Source: Metellina segmentata (lineage: Eukaryota > Arthropoda > Arachnida > Araneae > Tetragnathidae). Taken from it: a DNA stretch of 64,000 bases. Of the stretch, positions 10,620 to 20,800 are shown piece after piece. The DNA lies in the NCBI GenBank assembly GCA_947359465.1, contig OX375881.1, forward strand, positions 120,663,967 through 120,727,966, written 5' to 3'. The notes beneath the pieces are model-generated. The model searched no databases. It was not told where the DNA came from and saw only the letters and a list, made by a program, of their open reading frames with translations. Positions within the stretch are counted from its first letter, which is position 1, and each line of letters starts with the position of its first letter. The translations under genes were made by a program, and so were the position numbers.

Positions 10620-12140
10620 CTGCTTGTTGTAACGTTAATTGAAAACGTTACATTCATAATCATCACCGCACCTACAACGAACCTAAAAATTACACAGACA
10701 ACACCAATTTTCATGGATTCACCCCCTGAACTCACCGAAAAGAACGCTTTCTGAAACTCACTCATTCTCCCAACGGAAAAGTACAGTGCTACAGGCTGCA
10801 ATTCCTTTGCATTCCTTCTTCCCACAACGGTCGAAGAGACGGCCGATTCCGAGAAAAAGTGGGCAAATTTAGGGGTCAACCCCTTGCCAACTTTCATTCA
10901 TGGATCCAATTATCAAAAGGGTAATTAACTTCATCAATTTTGATCGTACGGCTTCTGAACATCTGTCAAAATGTGCTTTAAGACCTTATGGTCATTTTGA
11001 TAGTTGTTTCTAGTCGATATGATGAAGGATTGATTTTATAATCCTCTTTATTCAATTTCATTCATTCAGACCCAGAAAGGACGCAAAGTGGGGTTGCCAC
11101 TTGGCGGTTTCTGGCTGGATTTCGGATGGAGATAAGCCATCATAAATGGAATTTTGGCAACATAATTGGCGACAAAATCGCAGTTTTCATTCATCCCATA
11201 AATACAGATGTTGGCGTGATTTTCCTCAGACTCTCACTTTTCACCAACGTCAAAAGACGTAGGAATATCAACTGCTTGGATTGTTCGGGGTGACTGCTAG
11301 GATCAGAGAATCGAAGGGAAGCGTTTTTGAACGAGGGACCGGAATCATCTCCTGTGGAACATCCCTTTCAACCATCTAATCTTCCTGGCTGGTCCGGGTC
11401 CATTGTTTGTCGCTTTCCTTCCTTCAATAATTCTCAATATTGATCCTGCAGTTACCTTCAACCTTTTTTTCAATTTCTGGTTGGAGTGGTGTCTCCCAGG
11501 ACACCCAGTTCAGGTGCAGTTTCTTCACCAATTTGCCGTGTATCCCCGCCTTGGAGATCCTACTCCGACAGGAATCTCTATACAAGAAATTGTCGTGTTT
11601 GAGCAATGCACCTACCCCTTCAAACCACAACAATATTAGAGAGACGCATGGACTCCCGCTGATGTGAAGTAGAAGTAACAGAAAATCCTCTTCATAACTG
11701 AATAAAAGAAGTATTTCCTCTCTCAATCATCTATTTTTTGATTATGTGTCTTCAACATCACCAGCCAAATCCTATTACTTCTCCTTGTAACTAAAGGTTG
11801 GGAAGTGGCCGTCGTTTCCACTATCCCCATTGCATTTCCAATTACACTTCAAGGGAGATACCCTCATTTATCTTCAAGTTCGAATCCGGTCTCCTCAATC
11901 AGAAAAAAAAAACTCTCCTCAATACTGGAAGCAATTTTAGATAAAGTCATCTCAAGGACCACAGGTCGTATCAATATGTTATCTTGTCTCTTGTTCTTTT
12001 GTTAAAGAAATCACCTTAATCATTTAATGGGAAACCTAGGGTTATTGCTATTGAAGTCCTCTTGCTAATACTTTAGTAAGTAAGGAACCACTTCAACCCA
12101 CCACAACTCATCCAATTCAATTCCTCACCACCTCTTTTAA
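10620..12140. other. Unexplained 1.5 kb between ORF1 and ORF2 of the LINE
   Basis: No transposon protein or terminal repeat is recognisable. An inverted repeat GTAACGTT / AACGTTAC (about 10628-10652) lies at the left boundary. The minus strand at 11070-11230 stays open for about 55 codons and is followed by AATAAA, but I recognise no domain. Normal CR1-type ORFs are nearly adjacent, so this looks like inserted DNA. Confidence 0.5.
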
Positions 12141-12188
12141 AGAAGTTTAAAAATAGTACAAATGTTTTAAAAATAGTACACTTGTATT

Positions 12189-12371
12189 CTAGTTTTTTGA
12201 CTCCAGAATATTCAAAACCCGCTTGCCAACCTCCCTATTACCTATCAAGCTTAAATGCAAATTGTCCCTGCTTATCCAATCCCTCCTACACTCCTTCCAA
12301 ACATCTAAAAATCTAACCTCCTCCCTCTCACACAAATCCCTTAACAACCCGTTCATCTTAGTGGCCCTTTG
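12189..12371 (-). pseudogene. CR1-like LINE ORF1, esterase C-terminal tail
   Basis: Sixty in-frame codons on the minus strand end in TAG at 12191-12189. The sequence NGLLRDLCEREEVRFLDVW followed by WISRDNLHLSLIGNREVG is the last block of an SGNH/GDSL-type esterase, in which Asp and His of DxLH are catalytic. CR1-like LINEs are known to carry such an esterase in ORF1. Only this tail survives, because the element is truncated at about 12371. Confidence 0.72.
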
Positions 12372-12384
12372 ATTTAAGCACCAA

Positions 12385-12842
12385 GATGGTGGCGCGGTTA
12401 TGGTTTGGGCTTCAACAGTTCAAAGGCTTGAAAAAATAGTTTTTCGATCAGCACTGTTAAAGCAATCTGATCTGCGTACAGCATTCTCTTTATACTTCAT
12501 TAGCAGAAAAAACCGCCTTTGCCAACACAGACTCTATACAAAGCTTCCGTACAATATTATGATGTCACAAACCGAAGTCCTACCAGCCGTGGTTGATCAT
12601 AAACTTACAACTACGTGAACTTACATTTAAGCTGTTTATTTATCTTTTGTTAAGTTGAAAGGTTTTAAGAACTGCTCTCAATCTTTGTATATTTTATAAA
12701 AGAAAAAGAGGAATTGTTTATTGAACAGAAAAAACTACAGAAAACAATCTTTTAAAGCATAAAAGAACTTTGAAAAAAGAAGTTGACGATTAATATAAAA
12801 CTTGGTTATTTTATACATTTAACAGTCCACAGTACATTTATC
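12385..12842. other. No recognisable content
   Basis: The stretch between the two LINEs. A 72-codon frame at 12400-12618 has a short Tc1-like phrase at its start and nothing else convincing. No terminal repeats were found. Confidence 0.5.
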
Positions 12843-12985
12843 CCCTCCCAAGTCCTGCTTGCTGCCTCGTCGTGGCGGGAGGGTGACACTGGGCGGAATG
12901 GGCGAAGTACGTAGGGAGAGTAATCTCCTGGTAGGGCCACCCAAGGCGTGAAGGCCATTCCGTTATGCCCAGCTAAAGTAAGCAG
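12843..12985 (+). ncRNA. HDV-like self-cleaving ribozyme at the LINE 5' end
   Basis: All helices of the nested double pseudoknot can be drawn. P1 pairs CCCTCCC (12843-12849) with GGGAGGG (12877-12883), 7 bp. P2 pairs CTGCTTGC (12855-12862) with GTAAGCAG (12978-12985), 8 bp with one G-U. P3 pairs GCC (12864-12866) with GGC (12874-12876), with loop L3 TCGTCGT. P4 pairs CTGGGC+GGAATGG (12889-12901) with CCATTCC and GCCCAG (12955-12972). J4/2 is CTAAA with candidate catalytic C12973. Predicted cleavage is just 5' of 12843, at the element's first base. In other LINEs such ribozymes release the element RNA from upstream transcript. Confidence 0.82.
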
Positions 12986-13012
12986 CCACGGTGCAAAGTC
13001 AGACTTCTACCA

Positions 13013-14028
13013 TTGTGTGCGCCAGGCTCTTGCCAACAGAAGCTGCATAATTATCTTTTTGCCATGATTCATGCATCCTCAGTTATTTTGGATACTACAT
13101 CATCCGTCGCGCAGGTAAATCAGGGATGCGCTCGAGGTTTAGGTAGAAGGCCTCGTTCGAAAAGCAAACTACAGTCTCCTTACAAAAAGAAACAACTTAA
13201 CATATATTGCAGTGCAATATCAATGGATTGAGCTCTAGTGCCACTCGAGTCAAGCTTGATCAACTCATTGCGTTAGCAACTAAGCATGATGTCCAAGTGA
13301 TTGCCATTCAAGAAACAAAATTGAAAGAACTCTCCGTCTGAAACTCGGAGGCTATAGTATTTATAGAAAGGACAGACAGATTAAGAGTGGCGGTAGCTTG
13401 GCCCTACTTATTAAGGAAGTCAATTTCAGTAGCATCGAGATCCCGATTCGGACTTGGAGATTCAGGGCATTGCGATAAATTGGAACGGAGAGATGATCCA
13501 TGTTTTCAATGTGTATCATCCACCAAACACTAAACATCAGTTTGAAAACTTGAAGACAATACCAGATTCCAACACCATAATTTTAGGTGACCTCAATGCC
13601 AAGAACACTCTCTGGGGATGTTAAAACGCCAATAGGAGGGGGACAGAACTTCTGGAGATGGTGGACGACAAAGCGTTTTTGATACTGAATGACGGAACCC
13701 CCACTCACGCTTCCTTCAGTTACGACTCATGCGAAACGTTGGACTTATCTATTGTTAGTGCGGACTTGTTCCAAGGTAGTTCGTGGACAGTACTCGACAG
13801 TATAGGTAGCGACCATTTGCCAATCCTAACTCCTAGGAGAGATTAGAGGTTAGAGATTCCTGAATTAGCTAAAAACCATAAGGTTTTCGAGGTTAGGCAA
13901 AAATTCTGGAATTTCAAGAAAGCCGATTGGAATAGATACAGAACTGATACCGAGGTGAAACTGGGAGAACTTAAAGTTGATGGGAACCTCGACAAAAACT
14001 GGCATTGCTTCAAGCAAGCAGTCATAAA
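13013..14028 (+). pseudogene. LINE polyprotein, N-terminal part and AP endonuclease
   Basis: The likely start is the ATG at 13013, followed by a basic region (GRRPRSKSKLQSPYKKKQ). A 2-base insertion at about 13208 shifts the frame just before the endonuclease start QCNINGLSS. Then come VIAIQETKL (Glu), GGSLALLIKE, VYHPPN, IILGDLNAKNTLWG (Asp/Asn) and a stop at 13621, then NANRRGTELLEM, FSYDSCETLDLSIVS and SIGSDHLPI (terminal Asp-His), with another stop at 13843-13845. The motifs are complete in order. The protein is not intact. Confidence 0.87.
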
Positions 14029-15750
14029 TGCTGCTAAACTATCTATTCCCAGGGGAAGTATTAAGCACTACATCCCAGACTACATTCACGACTCTGATAA
14101 TATTAAAAAAACTCATTGATAAAAGAAATAGGTTGCAAACTGGTCTAAATCTACATAACCAGTCTAATCCACTGGGTTGGCGTACAGAAATGAGCAGAGT
14201 TAACGCTGAAATTAAATGTTTGTATGCCCTCTTGAAAAGAAAAGGATGGAACGACATATGCACAAAATTAGATGCCAGGGAATCCAATTCAAGATTGTGG
14301 AAATTGGTTAAGGGCATTGGCAAAGAACAGCCACAATTCGAGGCTACCAACACGGTTCTAAAAGCAGACGGCACAATCCCAGTGAACGACAGGGCAACTG
14401 CTGAATTATTGGGAGAATTTTACCAGAAAACGAGTCTCCTTAAGTTCAATAGAGAAGACAAAGGAGTGGACAGGAAGGCTAGGAGGCTCGTACATAATTG
14501 CAAGGTAGCGAATGTTGGTAACCATAACTTTTATGCAGATTTTACAGTGAGTGAACTAAGTACAGTAATGAGCGAAATTGATCCAAAGAAAAGTCCTGGA
14601 CCTGATGGTCTACATGGTCAGATGATTGCCAACCTAGGTTACAAAGGCAGGCAATTCTTGCTTGGCATTTGTAACCAGTCCTGGAACTTGGGTAAACTTC
14701 CTAGAGATTGAAAAAGAGCACTGGTTATACCTATTCGTAAACCGAACAAAAAACCCAACTCGCTTGAGGGATACAGGCCGATAGCATTTACATCTATACC
14801 ATGTAAAATACTCGAGAAGCTTATTCTGACTAGGATCACATACCATCTAGCATCATTGGACCTGCTGCCGACAGAACAATACGCGTTTAGGAAGGGGCAC
14901 TGTACCATCGACCAGATTTTGTTTTTCGGCCAGCATGTTAGAGATGCTCAAAACTTAAAACCCACAAACCACACAGTTGGAGTGCTCCTTGATATCTCTA
15001 AGGCCTTTGAAAAAGTTTGGAAGAACAGGCTAATCATCAAGCTGTATGAGGACTTCAAACTTACCGGGAAGTCTCTTCCTTGGATTTTCGATTTCTTGAG
15101 TCATAGAACCATTAAAGTTAAATTTAACCAATCCTATTCACAGTGTTTTGGGATGGGACCAAAAGTACCACAGGGCTCTGTTTTGAGTCAGATTCTCTTT
15201 TCTCTTTATTTGGCCGGTATTGAATCGAAAATATCTCAGGAATACAGACTGGGTTTATTCGCAGATGATACAATTATTTGGCACTCCTGCACTGACATCT
15301 CACATAGTGAGACCTGCATTAATAAATCTTTATAAAGCTTAGAGCTTTTTGCGAAAAGTCACAAGATCGATTTCAACCCTAACAAGTCTGAAGTTAGCTT
15401 TTTTACAACTAACAAACATAAATACAACTATCAACCTATTATCAGGTTTTCTAGCCTACAACTAAGATATGTCAAACACCCTAAATACCTTGGTTACTAT
15501 TTGGACCCAGAAATTACTAGTAATAAACATATTGAGAACTTGGTGATGAAGAGCAGAAGAAGGCTCAATATTCTTAAATACATTTCTGGGTGTGATTGGG
15601 GAGCAGATGCCAAAACACTTAGAGCAACATATATCTCAATAATCCGACCTATTTTAGAATATGGACAACAGATCTATGCTTCAGCCTCAGCCTCTAACTT
15701 AAATAAGCTGGAAAAAGTGCAATTAAGCGCAGCACGTATTATTACTGGAC
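14028..15750 (+). pseudogene. LINE polyprotein, reverse transcriptase
   Basis: Three long open pieces separated by stops (14709-14711, 15333-15335). Motifs in order: DPKKSPGPDGLHGQMI, LEGYRPIAFTSIPCKILEK, EQYAFRKGHCTIDQI, VLLDISKAFEKVW (first catalytic Asp), GPKVPQGSVLSQILF and GLFADDTIIW (the paired Asp). The thumb follows to YISIIRPILEYGQQIY. One block-level change is SQILF in place of the usual SPILF. Long in-frame stretches show moderate decay only. Confidence 0.9.
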
Positions 15751-16855
15751 TTAGACACGGTTGCCAAAACAATATTGTTCTTTTTGAGGCCAATCTACAA
15801 CCCCTCAGTTCAAGGCGAATTATTTCTATGACCAAGTACTATGGAAAATTCTTTAGCTATGGTTCGCAAAACCGTACTGCCAAATTCCTGGCTGACTGGC
15901 AGGAAAACCAGCGGCTAAAGAAAGATAGTCCAGTGGGGTGCGCGCAGAAAATGGGGTTGCTCACCACATGTGTGGAGCCTTGTAGTCTAAAGCCTTGCAT
16001 GACTCCTTTGGAGGAATTGCCGAATGTTTCCTTCCATGATCAGTTGTCGGCACCAACAAATAAGAAATCTCAACCACCAGACTTCCTAAAACAACTGGCA
16101 CTAGAAGTCATTAATTCCACCCATGAAGGGGTCATTAAGGTATACACAGACGGAAGCAAAAGTGAAAGAGGTACCACGGGTAGTGGTGTTCTCATCAAAT
16201 TGCCCAATAGCTCGGTCAGACTTAAGAAAAGGAATCCAGATTTCTGCTCTGTATTTAGGACAGAGCTCATTGCTATTAATGAAGCTCTGAAGTATCTCCT
16301 TACACTCAACCTTAAGCGAGACATTTGGATTTTCTCAGACAGTCGCAGTGCTGTCCAACACTTGAGAGGTTGGAGGAGAATTAACGACCAGACAAGAGAT
16401 CCATATCCAGTGGGTACCTGCTTATGTTGACCTGTACGGAAACGAAATCGCTGACAGCCTGGCAAAGGAGGGAACAAGTACTAATGGCAACGTCTCGGGC
16501 GTCCTCACATACCAAGAGCTAGCCACCATAAGAAAAATTGCTCTCAACAACGACTGGAAAGCACCTCCATCACATGACTGGTACCATGCAGACCATCCAG
16601 GGGCTGCCCTGGAGGTTGATGTAGATAGATCAATGCAGACTGCCCTTACTAGACTTATTAGTGGCCACATTAAGTCTCTCTTCTTTGACCAGGGACGTAA
16701 GACTTTTTTACCGTATAGAAAATGCAGTTTGGCTCCGGCCTCCCCCAGTCACCTTCTTGCTTGTATGGGGATGGTCAAGACTGATTTGAAAGAGAATCCT
16801 GTCCAAGTTATGGACTTTTTGAGGGTGTACGATCTTCTGGACTTGATCTAGCTGA
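15750..16855 (+). pseudogene. LINE polyprotein, RNase H and C-terminal end
   Basis: After a linker (LSAARIITGLRHGCQNNIVL) comes RNase H: VIKVYTDGSKSERG (Asp), VFRTELIAINEALKYL (Glu), IWIFSDSRSAVQHL (Asp). A one-base shift at about 16405 then leads to WVPAYVDLYGNEIADSLAKE (C-terminal His/Asp block). The tail to TAG at 16849-16851 includes RLISGHIKSLFFDQGR and SPSHLLAC, a degenerate zinc-knuckle position. The CAA tail follows 25 bases later. Confidence 0.88.
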
Positions 16856-16891
16856 TCTAGACTAAGGAGAATTAGCAACAACAACAACAAC

Positions 16892-17327
16892 ATACATTTA
16901 AAGCTTTTAACAGGTAGGTATAATACCAATAAATAATTTATGTAATACAAATAAAATTAATTGAGTAAGAGAAAATATAAAAATTGATCTTTTATGAATA
17001 TTTGATTCAAAGCAAATGTGGGTTTAGTTAATTTTTTAAAGCTACCTTTCTTTTCGATTATTTCACAGTATACACACACTTCAGTTTCTTCAGGGACCTT
17101 TGCAACCACAATTTTTGACTTTTATTAATTATGAACTTATGAATATTAACAATAATATCAGAAGTATGCAAATGAAAATGACTTATTTCAATACGATTAT
17201 TATAGCTTTTTTTATTTATTTGCAAGAAAAGATTCCGTATCATGCTTGTGTGTATATTTATTTTTAGATACGTATGTAAATATTTTTTGGAAATTTGTCC
17301 TATATATTTGGAATGGCGAACTTGGTA
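16892..17327. other. No recognisable content
   Basis: AT-rich stretch between a LINE tail and an inverted-repeat element. No frame or repeat could be supported. Confidence 0.6.
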
Positions 17328-18332
17328 CAGCTACACTCTACGTTTATGAGTGTTGGCAACGGCTTGGCGATTTTTTTTTTGGCGCACTTCTAATAGCGAG
17401 TTACGATAAATTAAGGCAACCCATCTTTCGTTGCTGTTGTTGTGGTTTTCATGGCAACCTCGGCAAACGGAAACTTTTAATTTTCATTTTGAATATTCTA
17501 GAAAGTTCTTCCAAAATCCGTTAAAGTCGTTTGATTTCATTGATTCGTTTGAAATTTTTTCTTTCCTCCCATTGGTTATTTTGTTTTCAAAATATCCTTT
17601 GATTCCATTGGTCCTTTTATATCGTTTTCTGTGATACCATTGGTCCTTTTATTTGTATTTTGACAGTTGGGGAATTTTTATTTTGTTATAATAGTTTTCA
17701 CGACAGGATTAAGAATTTTGTTTTTTTGACCATTTTCGTTTTCATTATTGTTTTACGAGAGAATTCTGACTTTATCAGGTATTATTTCTTGCTTTTTTTC
17801 TTTAGTAAATCTTTTTCCTTTTTTAACATACTCACTGTATTTAGCGTAATTGATAAGTTTCAGGGTATTCTTACCATTCGTAGCTTAGTTTCTCTGCTGG
17901 TTCACAAATGTGTTTTGATATGTGCTTAAGCTTACTACTTTTTATGAAAGTTTTTTTTAAATATACTTTTTAAAACGTTCTGAAATATGCTTAAAAAGTG
18001 TGTTGTAAAAAGAAAAAAATTGTGACATTAAAAGAGTTAGGAAATAATTCTTTCCTTGGCAACTTTAGAAGTGGGTGGAGTGGTCGTTCACGGTAAGACG
18101 TTTGTCGCCAACTAATTTTTGTCGCCAAATCAAGATGGCGGCCGAATTCCGTAACAGCAGATAGGGTTGCCATAACCAAAACGGCAGATGTGAAGAAAAT
18201 CCGCAAAAGGTGAAGGTTACCATATTTGGCGACAAATCGCCTTCTTACCGTGAACGACCACTCCACCTAGAAGTGCGCCAAAAAAAAATCGCCAAAGCCG
18301 TTGCAATCACTCATAAACGTAGAGTGTAGCTG
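17328..18332. mobile_element. Inverted-repeat element with nested 194-bp MITE
   Basis: The arms are inverted copies of about 65 bp: 17328-17392 (CAGCTACACTCTACG, TTTATGAGTG, AACGGCTTGGCGA, then a T run and GGCGCACTTCTA) and 18268-18332 (its reverse complement, two or three mismatches). The interior is AT-rich with three CCAAT motifs and no transposase. A MITE (18074-18267) sits at the inner edge of the right arm. No target duplication of the large element was identified, so its class is open. Confidence 0.7.
18074..18267. mobile_element. 194-bp MITE, copy 1
   Basis: Ends GGTGGAGTGGTCGTTCACGG and its reverse complement, inverted for about 26 bp. Flanked by the 8-bp duplication TAGAAGTG (18066-18073 and 18268-18275). 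It differs from copy 2 at one base (GAATTCCG against GAATTTCG). The 8-bp duplication fits hAT or Merlin mobilisation. There is no coding capacity. Confidence 0.92.
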
Positions 18333-18335
18333 TTC

Positions 18336-18805
18336 CGCGAATTTTACAGATAATAAATAAATACAAGTTTTACAAAAAATAGTTAGATTAGCATCCTTAT
18401 TGTTAAGATTAGAAAAAATACAAGTTTTACACATTTTGTAACCACATATTTTATATTAAAGGAAATCAAGAGAATTTATTATTCAAAAACACACACAAAA
18501 TGAAATTTCTCCAGCTTTAAATTTGAAACCCTTACAACCAAAACAATATAAGTTTAAGATAGCCATATGCATTAATAATCATGAATTAAAAATCAAATTT
18601 GAACAAATGACCGTTAAACTACTTATATGACTAAATAACAACATTCATTGTTAAAAAATGGATGTGCATAAATGGAAAACAAAATAATTACCTCATGCAA
18701 ATAATTGTATGTGGTAATATTGAAGTTATAACGATACAAGCTAAAGCATATTTCAAACAGGTAATAACGTAAACTTGTTAATATTTATTATAAGACTAAT
18801 AAGAA
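18336..18805. other. No recognisable content
   Basis: AT-rich stretch between the two MITEs with no supported feature. Confidence 0.55.
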
Positions 18806-18813
18806 AAAGATAC

Positions 18814-19007
18814 GGTGGAGTGGTCGTTCACGGTAAGACGTTTGTCGCCAACTAATTTTTGTCGCCAAATCAAGATGGCGGCCGAATTTCGTAACAGCAG
18901 ATAGGGTTGCCATAACCAAAACGGCAGATGTGAAGAAAATCCGCAAAAGGTGAAGGTTACCATATTTGGCGACAAATCGCCTTCTTACCGTGAACGACCA
19001 CTCCACC
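18814..19007. mobile_element. 194-bp MITE, copy 2
   Basis: Same length and sequence as copy 1 except one base, and the same orientation. Its own 8-bp duplication is AAAGATAC (18806-18813 and 19008-19015). The distinct target duplications show two separate insertions, not a segmental duplication. Confidence 0.93.
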
Positions 19008-19048
19008 AAAGATACTTACGTTTACTTAAATCCATTTAGCTAAACTAA

Positions 19049-19165
19049 CTGCAATTCGTATCGTAGCGCGTAAACGTAGCCTCGCGATAGGACTTCGAGT
19101 TGTGACGTCACAGGCTCTGCTTAAATTTGTTCGGAGGCTTTGTATAGAGTCGGTGTTGGCTTTGC
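19049..19165. repeat. Dispersed repeat shared with 23758-23842
   Basis: TTCGTATCGTAGC, GTAGCCTCGCGATAGGA and GTTGTGACGT, followed by a GCTTTGTATA-rich segment, recur inside the Helitron at 23758-23842. The copy there is shorter. Nature unknown. 19166-19600 holds nothing else recognisable. Confidence 0.65.
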
Positions 19166-19615
19166 TCGTGGTGAATTAATAATACGTTGATTAAAAAGTC
19201 ATCATCAATTATTTTTCATAAAAAAATGTTAGCATCATTTAAGTGTGCGGGAAAAAAAAATTTTAATATCCATTTTAATTTCGCCATCGCTTTTACAATT
19301 TACTTCGGACGCAAATATACATACATGCTGTATCCATCCATATAATCCATTTCATATTCGTCACATTTCTGCTGAAAGCTTTTTTTCTAATGTGACTACT
19401 ACAGAAGTTGATTTTGAGTTTTCAAGTGACTACGAATATTCCCGTTCATTCATTTTCAGTAAAAATAGCAAATTTTTGGCGGATAGTCTTGCACTTAGTT
19501 TTTCTATGAATGTGTTTTACTTGTGACATTCGTGCACCTAGTATCCGATATTTTCGAATTTCATCAACAATATGAGAGGATGGTAAATTAAATTGTAACG
19601 GCATTCGTGACTAAT

Positions 19616-20261
19616 TTAGTTTGAAGCAGACGCAATTTTTCTTGAAAATTCCATTCAGCGGCAGGTGGAATAACGGAGCTTGTAGTAGAAGAAAAGATTT
19701 TACAGCGCTTTTTTCAAAACGAAAAGCACTGGATTCAACGAATGATTCACATGTATCTAAGTTGGATAAGAACAGCTTCAATATATTGAGTAAGCAACTT
19801 CGACTTTCTGTCACTCAAGAAAAAAAATTTCAATATTTCAAAATTACAAACTGTGATATTATTCCACTATCAACAAAGTCTTGTTTAAAATTCCCTTTTT
19901 TCCAACAGACATAGTTTTAAATTGAACTCTTATGGTACTTTTTTAAATTCACAGAAATTCGGTTTTTAAATAGAAAGCACGTACCCATTTGGAATGATTG
20001 ATGTAGTTACTTGACTATGAAGTACAACTTTCATTAACACCGAATGAAACACGAAAAACAAATGAAATTTAATTGATTTTAATCATTTTTCAATGAAAAG
20101 TTACATCAAAATTTTGAAATATATTTGAGCTACAACGTATGACTACCCATTTCAATTTAACGTAACCCATCTTATCTTAAAGTTATTTCTTTTTAATTTA
20201 TTTGTTATTTTGAAATTAGACGCTTTAAAAGTATTTTGATGTGTATATTTTATTTATTTTA
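19616..20261. repeat. Element E, copy 2, left part
   Basis: Aligns throughout with 919-1615. Ends at A20261, immediately before the 3' end of the inserted Helitron. It continues at T25450. Confidence 0.85.
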
Positions 20262-20444
20262 CTAGCCACTGCGTGGCTAGCACGGCGTTGCCCGTGCTGA
20301 ACTTTGTGGGGTTAGGTGTGTTCATTGTGAACGTTTGTAATTCACCGGTGTTTGCTACGCATTTCCATTTGGTTTGCTTCGCAAACCAACACCACGGATA
20401 ACGCCGTGATGGCCTAGTTATTGTGAAATTGGAATTGTGAAGAG

Positions 20445-20800
20445 ATCCAATTGGTGTGACTTGACAATTTCTTGGAGGGTGGGATGCCAGCTGAGGTGTA
20501 ATGTTATCATTTGACCGTGGTTGTACACGTATATTTCCCTTATTGGATAAAACTTCGACCCTAGTTAATAGGTAGTTGTAGTGCTTGAGAACGTTAATTA
20601 AAAATTACCCAATTTTGTCGGATACTTTCCTTAGGCGATTGATCCCGGACCGTAGTGAAGAGCCCGTTGAGTTGCTATAGTACGACGTTAATTAAAAATT
20701 ACCTCGGATCTCTCAATTAGGGAATTAATCCCATACACTTGTTAATAGCCAATTGTGTTGATTTTGTGTGATGTTAATTAAAAATTTCCTCAGATTTCAA
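20445..20800 (+). repeat. Three consecutive SINE tail segments
   Basis: The SINE 3' segment ending GACGTTAATTAAAAATTACC appears three times in series, ending at about 20611, 20705 and 20785. Each is preceded by a version of the GGATTGATCCCGGACC stretch, the middle one best preserved. Only the first carries part of the body (GGATGCCAGCTGAGGTGT). This looks like serial tail duplication. Confidence 0.6.

Larger units (their letters stand above)
6635..12371 (-). mobile_element. CR1/L2-like LINE, 5'-truncated, twice interrupted
   Basis: Read on the minus strand the order is: ORF1 esterase tail (12371-12189), an unexplained 1.5 kb, endonuclease (10600-9760), reverse transcriptase (9335-8245) and C-terminal domain (8200-8106 and 7057-6684), then a 3' hairpin (6677-6643). 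A second LINE fragment (7057-8106) splits the C-terminal domain. The two halves of that domain continue each other in sense, which shows they are one element. Confidence 0.88.
12843..16891 (+). mobile_element. Near full-length LINE: ribozyme, endonuclease, RT, RNase H, (CAA)n tail
   Basis: Begins with a self-cleaving ribozyme fold, then one long broken reading frame (13013-16855) with AP endonuclease, reverse transcriptase and RNase H, and ends in a CAA repeat (16876-16891). A single-ORF LINE with an HDV-like 5' ribozyme and RNase H resembles the Ingi/I branch. The clade assignment is inferred. Several stops and frameshifts make this copy inactive as protein, but both ends are preserved. Confidence 0.88.

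Noticed and set aside
12384..12420. Short Tc1-like phrase (DGGAVMVWA) at the start of a 72-codon frame
   Set aside because: Nine residues without any neighbouring transposase block. The following residues do not fit the family.
17246..17929. Several Phe/Leu-rich frames that look like membrane proteins
   Set aside because: T-rich composition of the inverted-repeat element produces them. No start context or motif.
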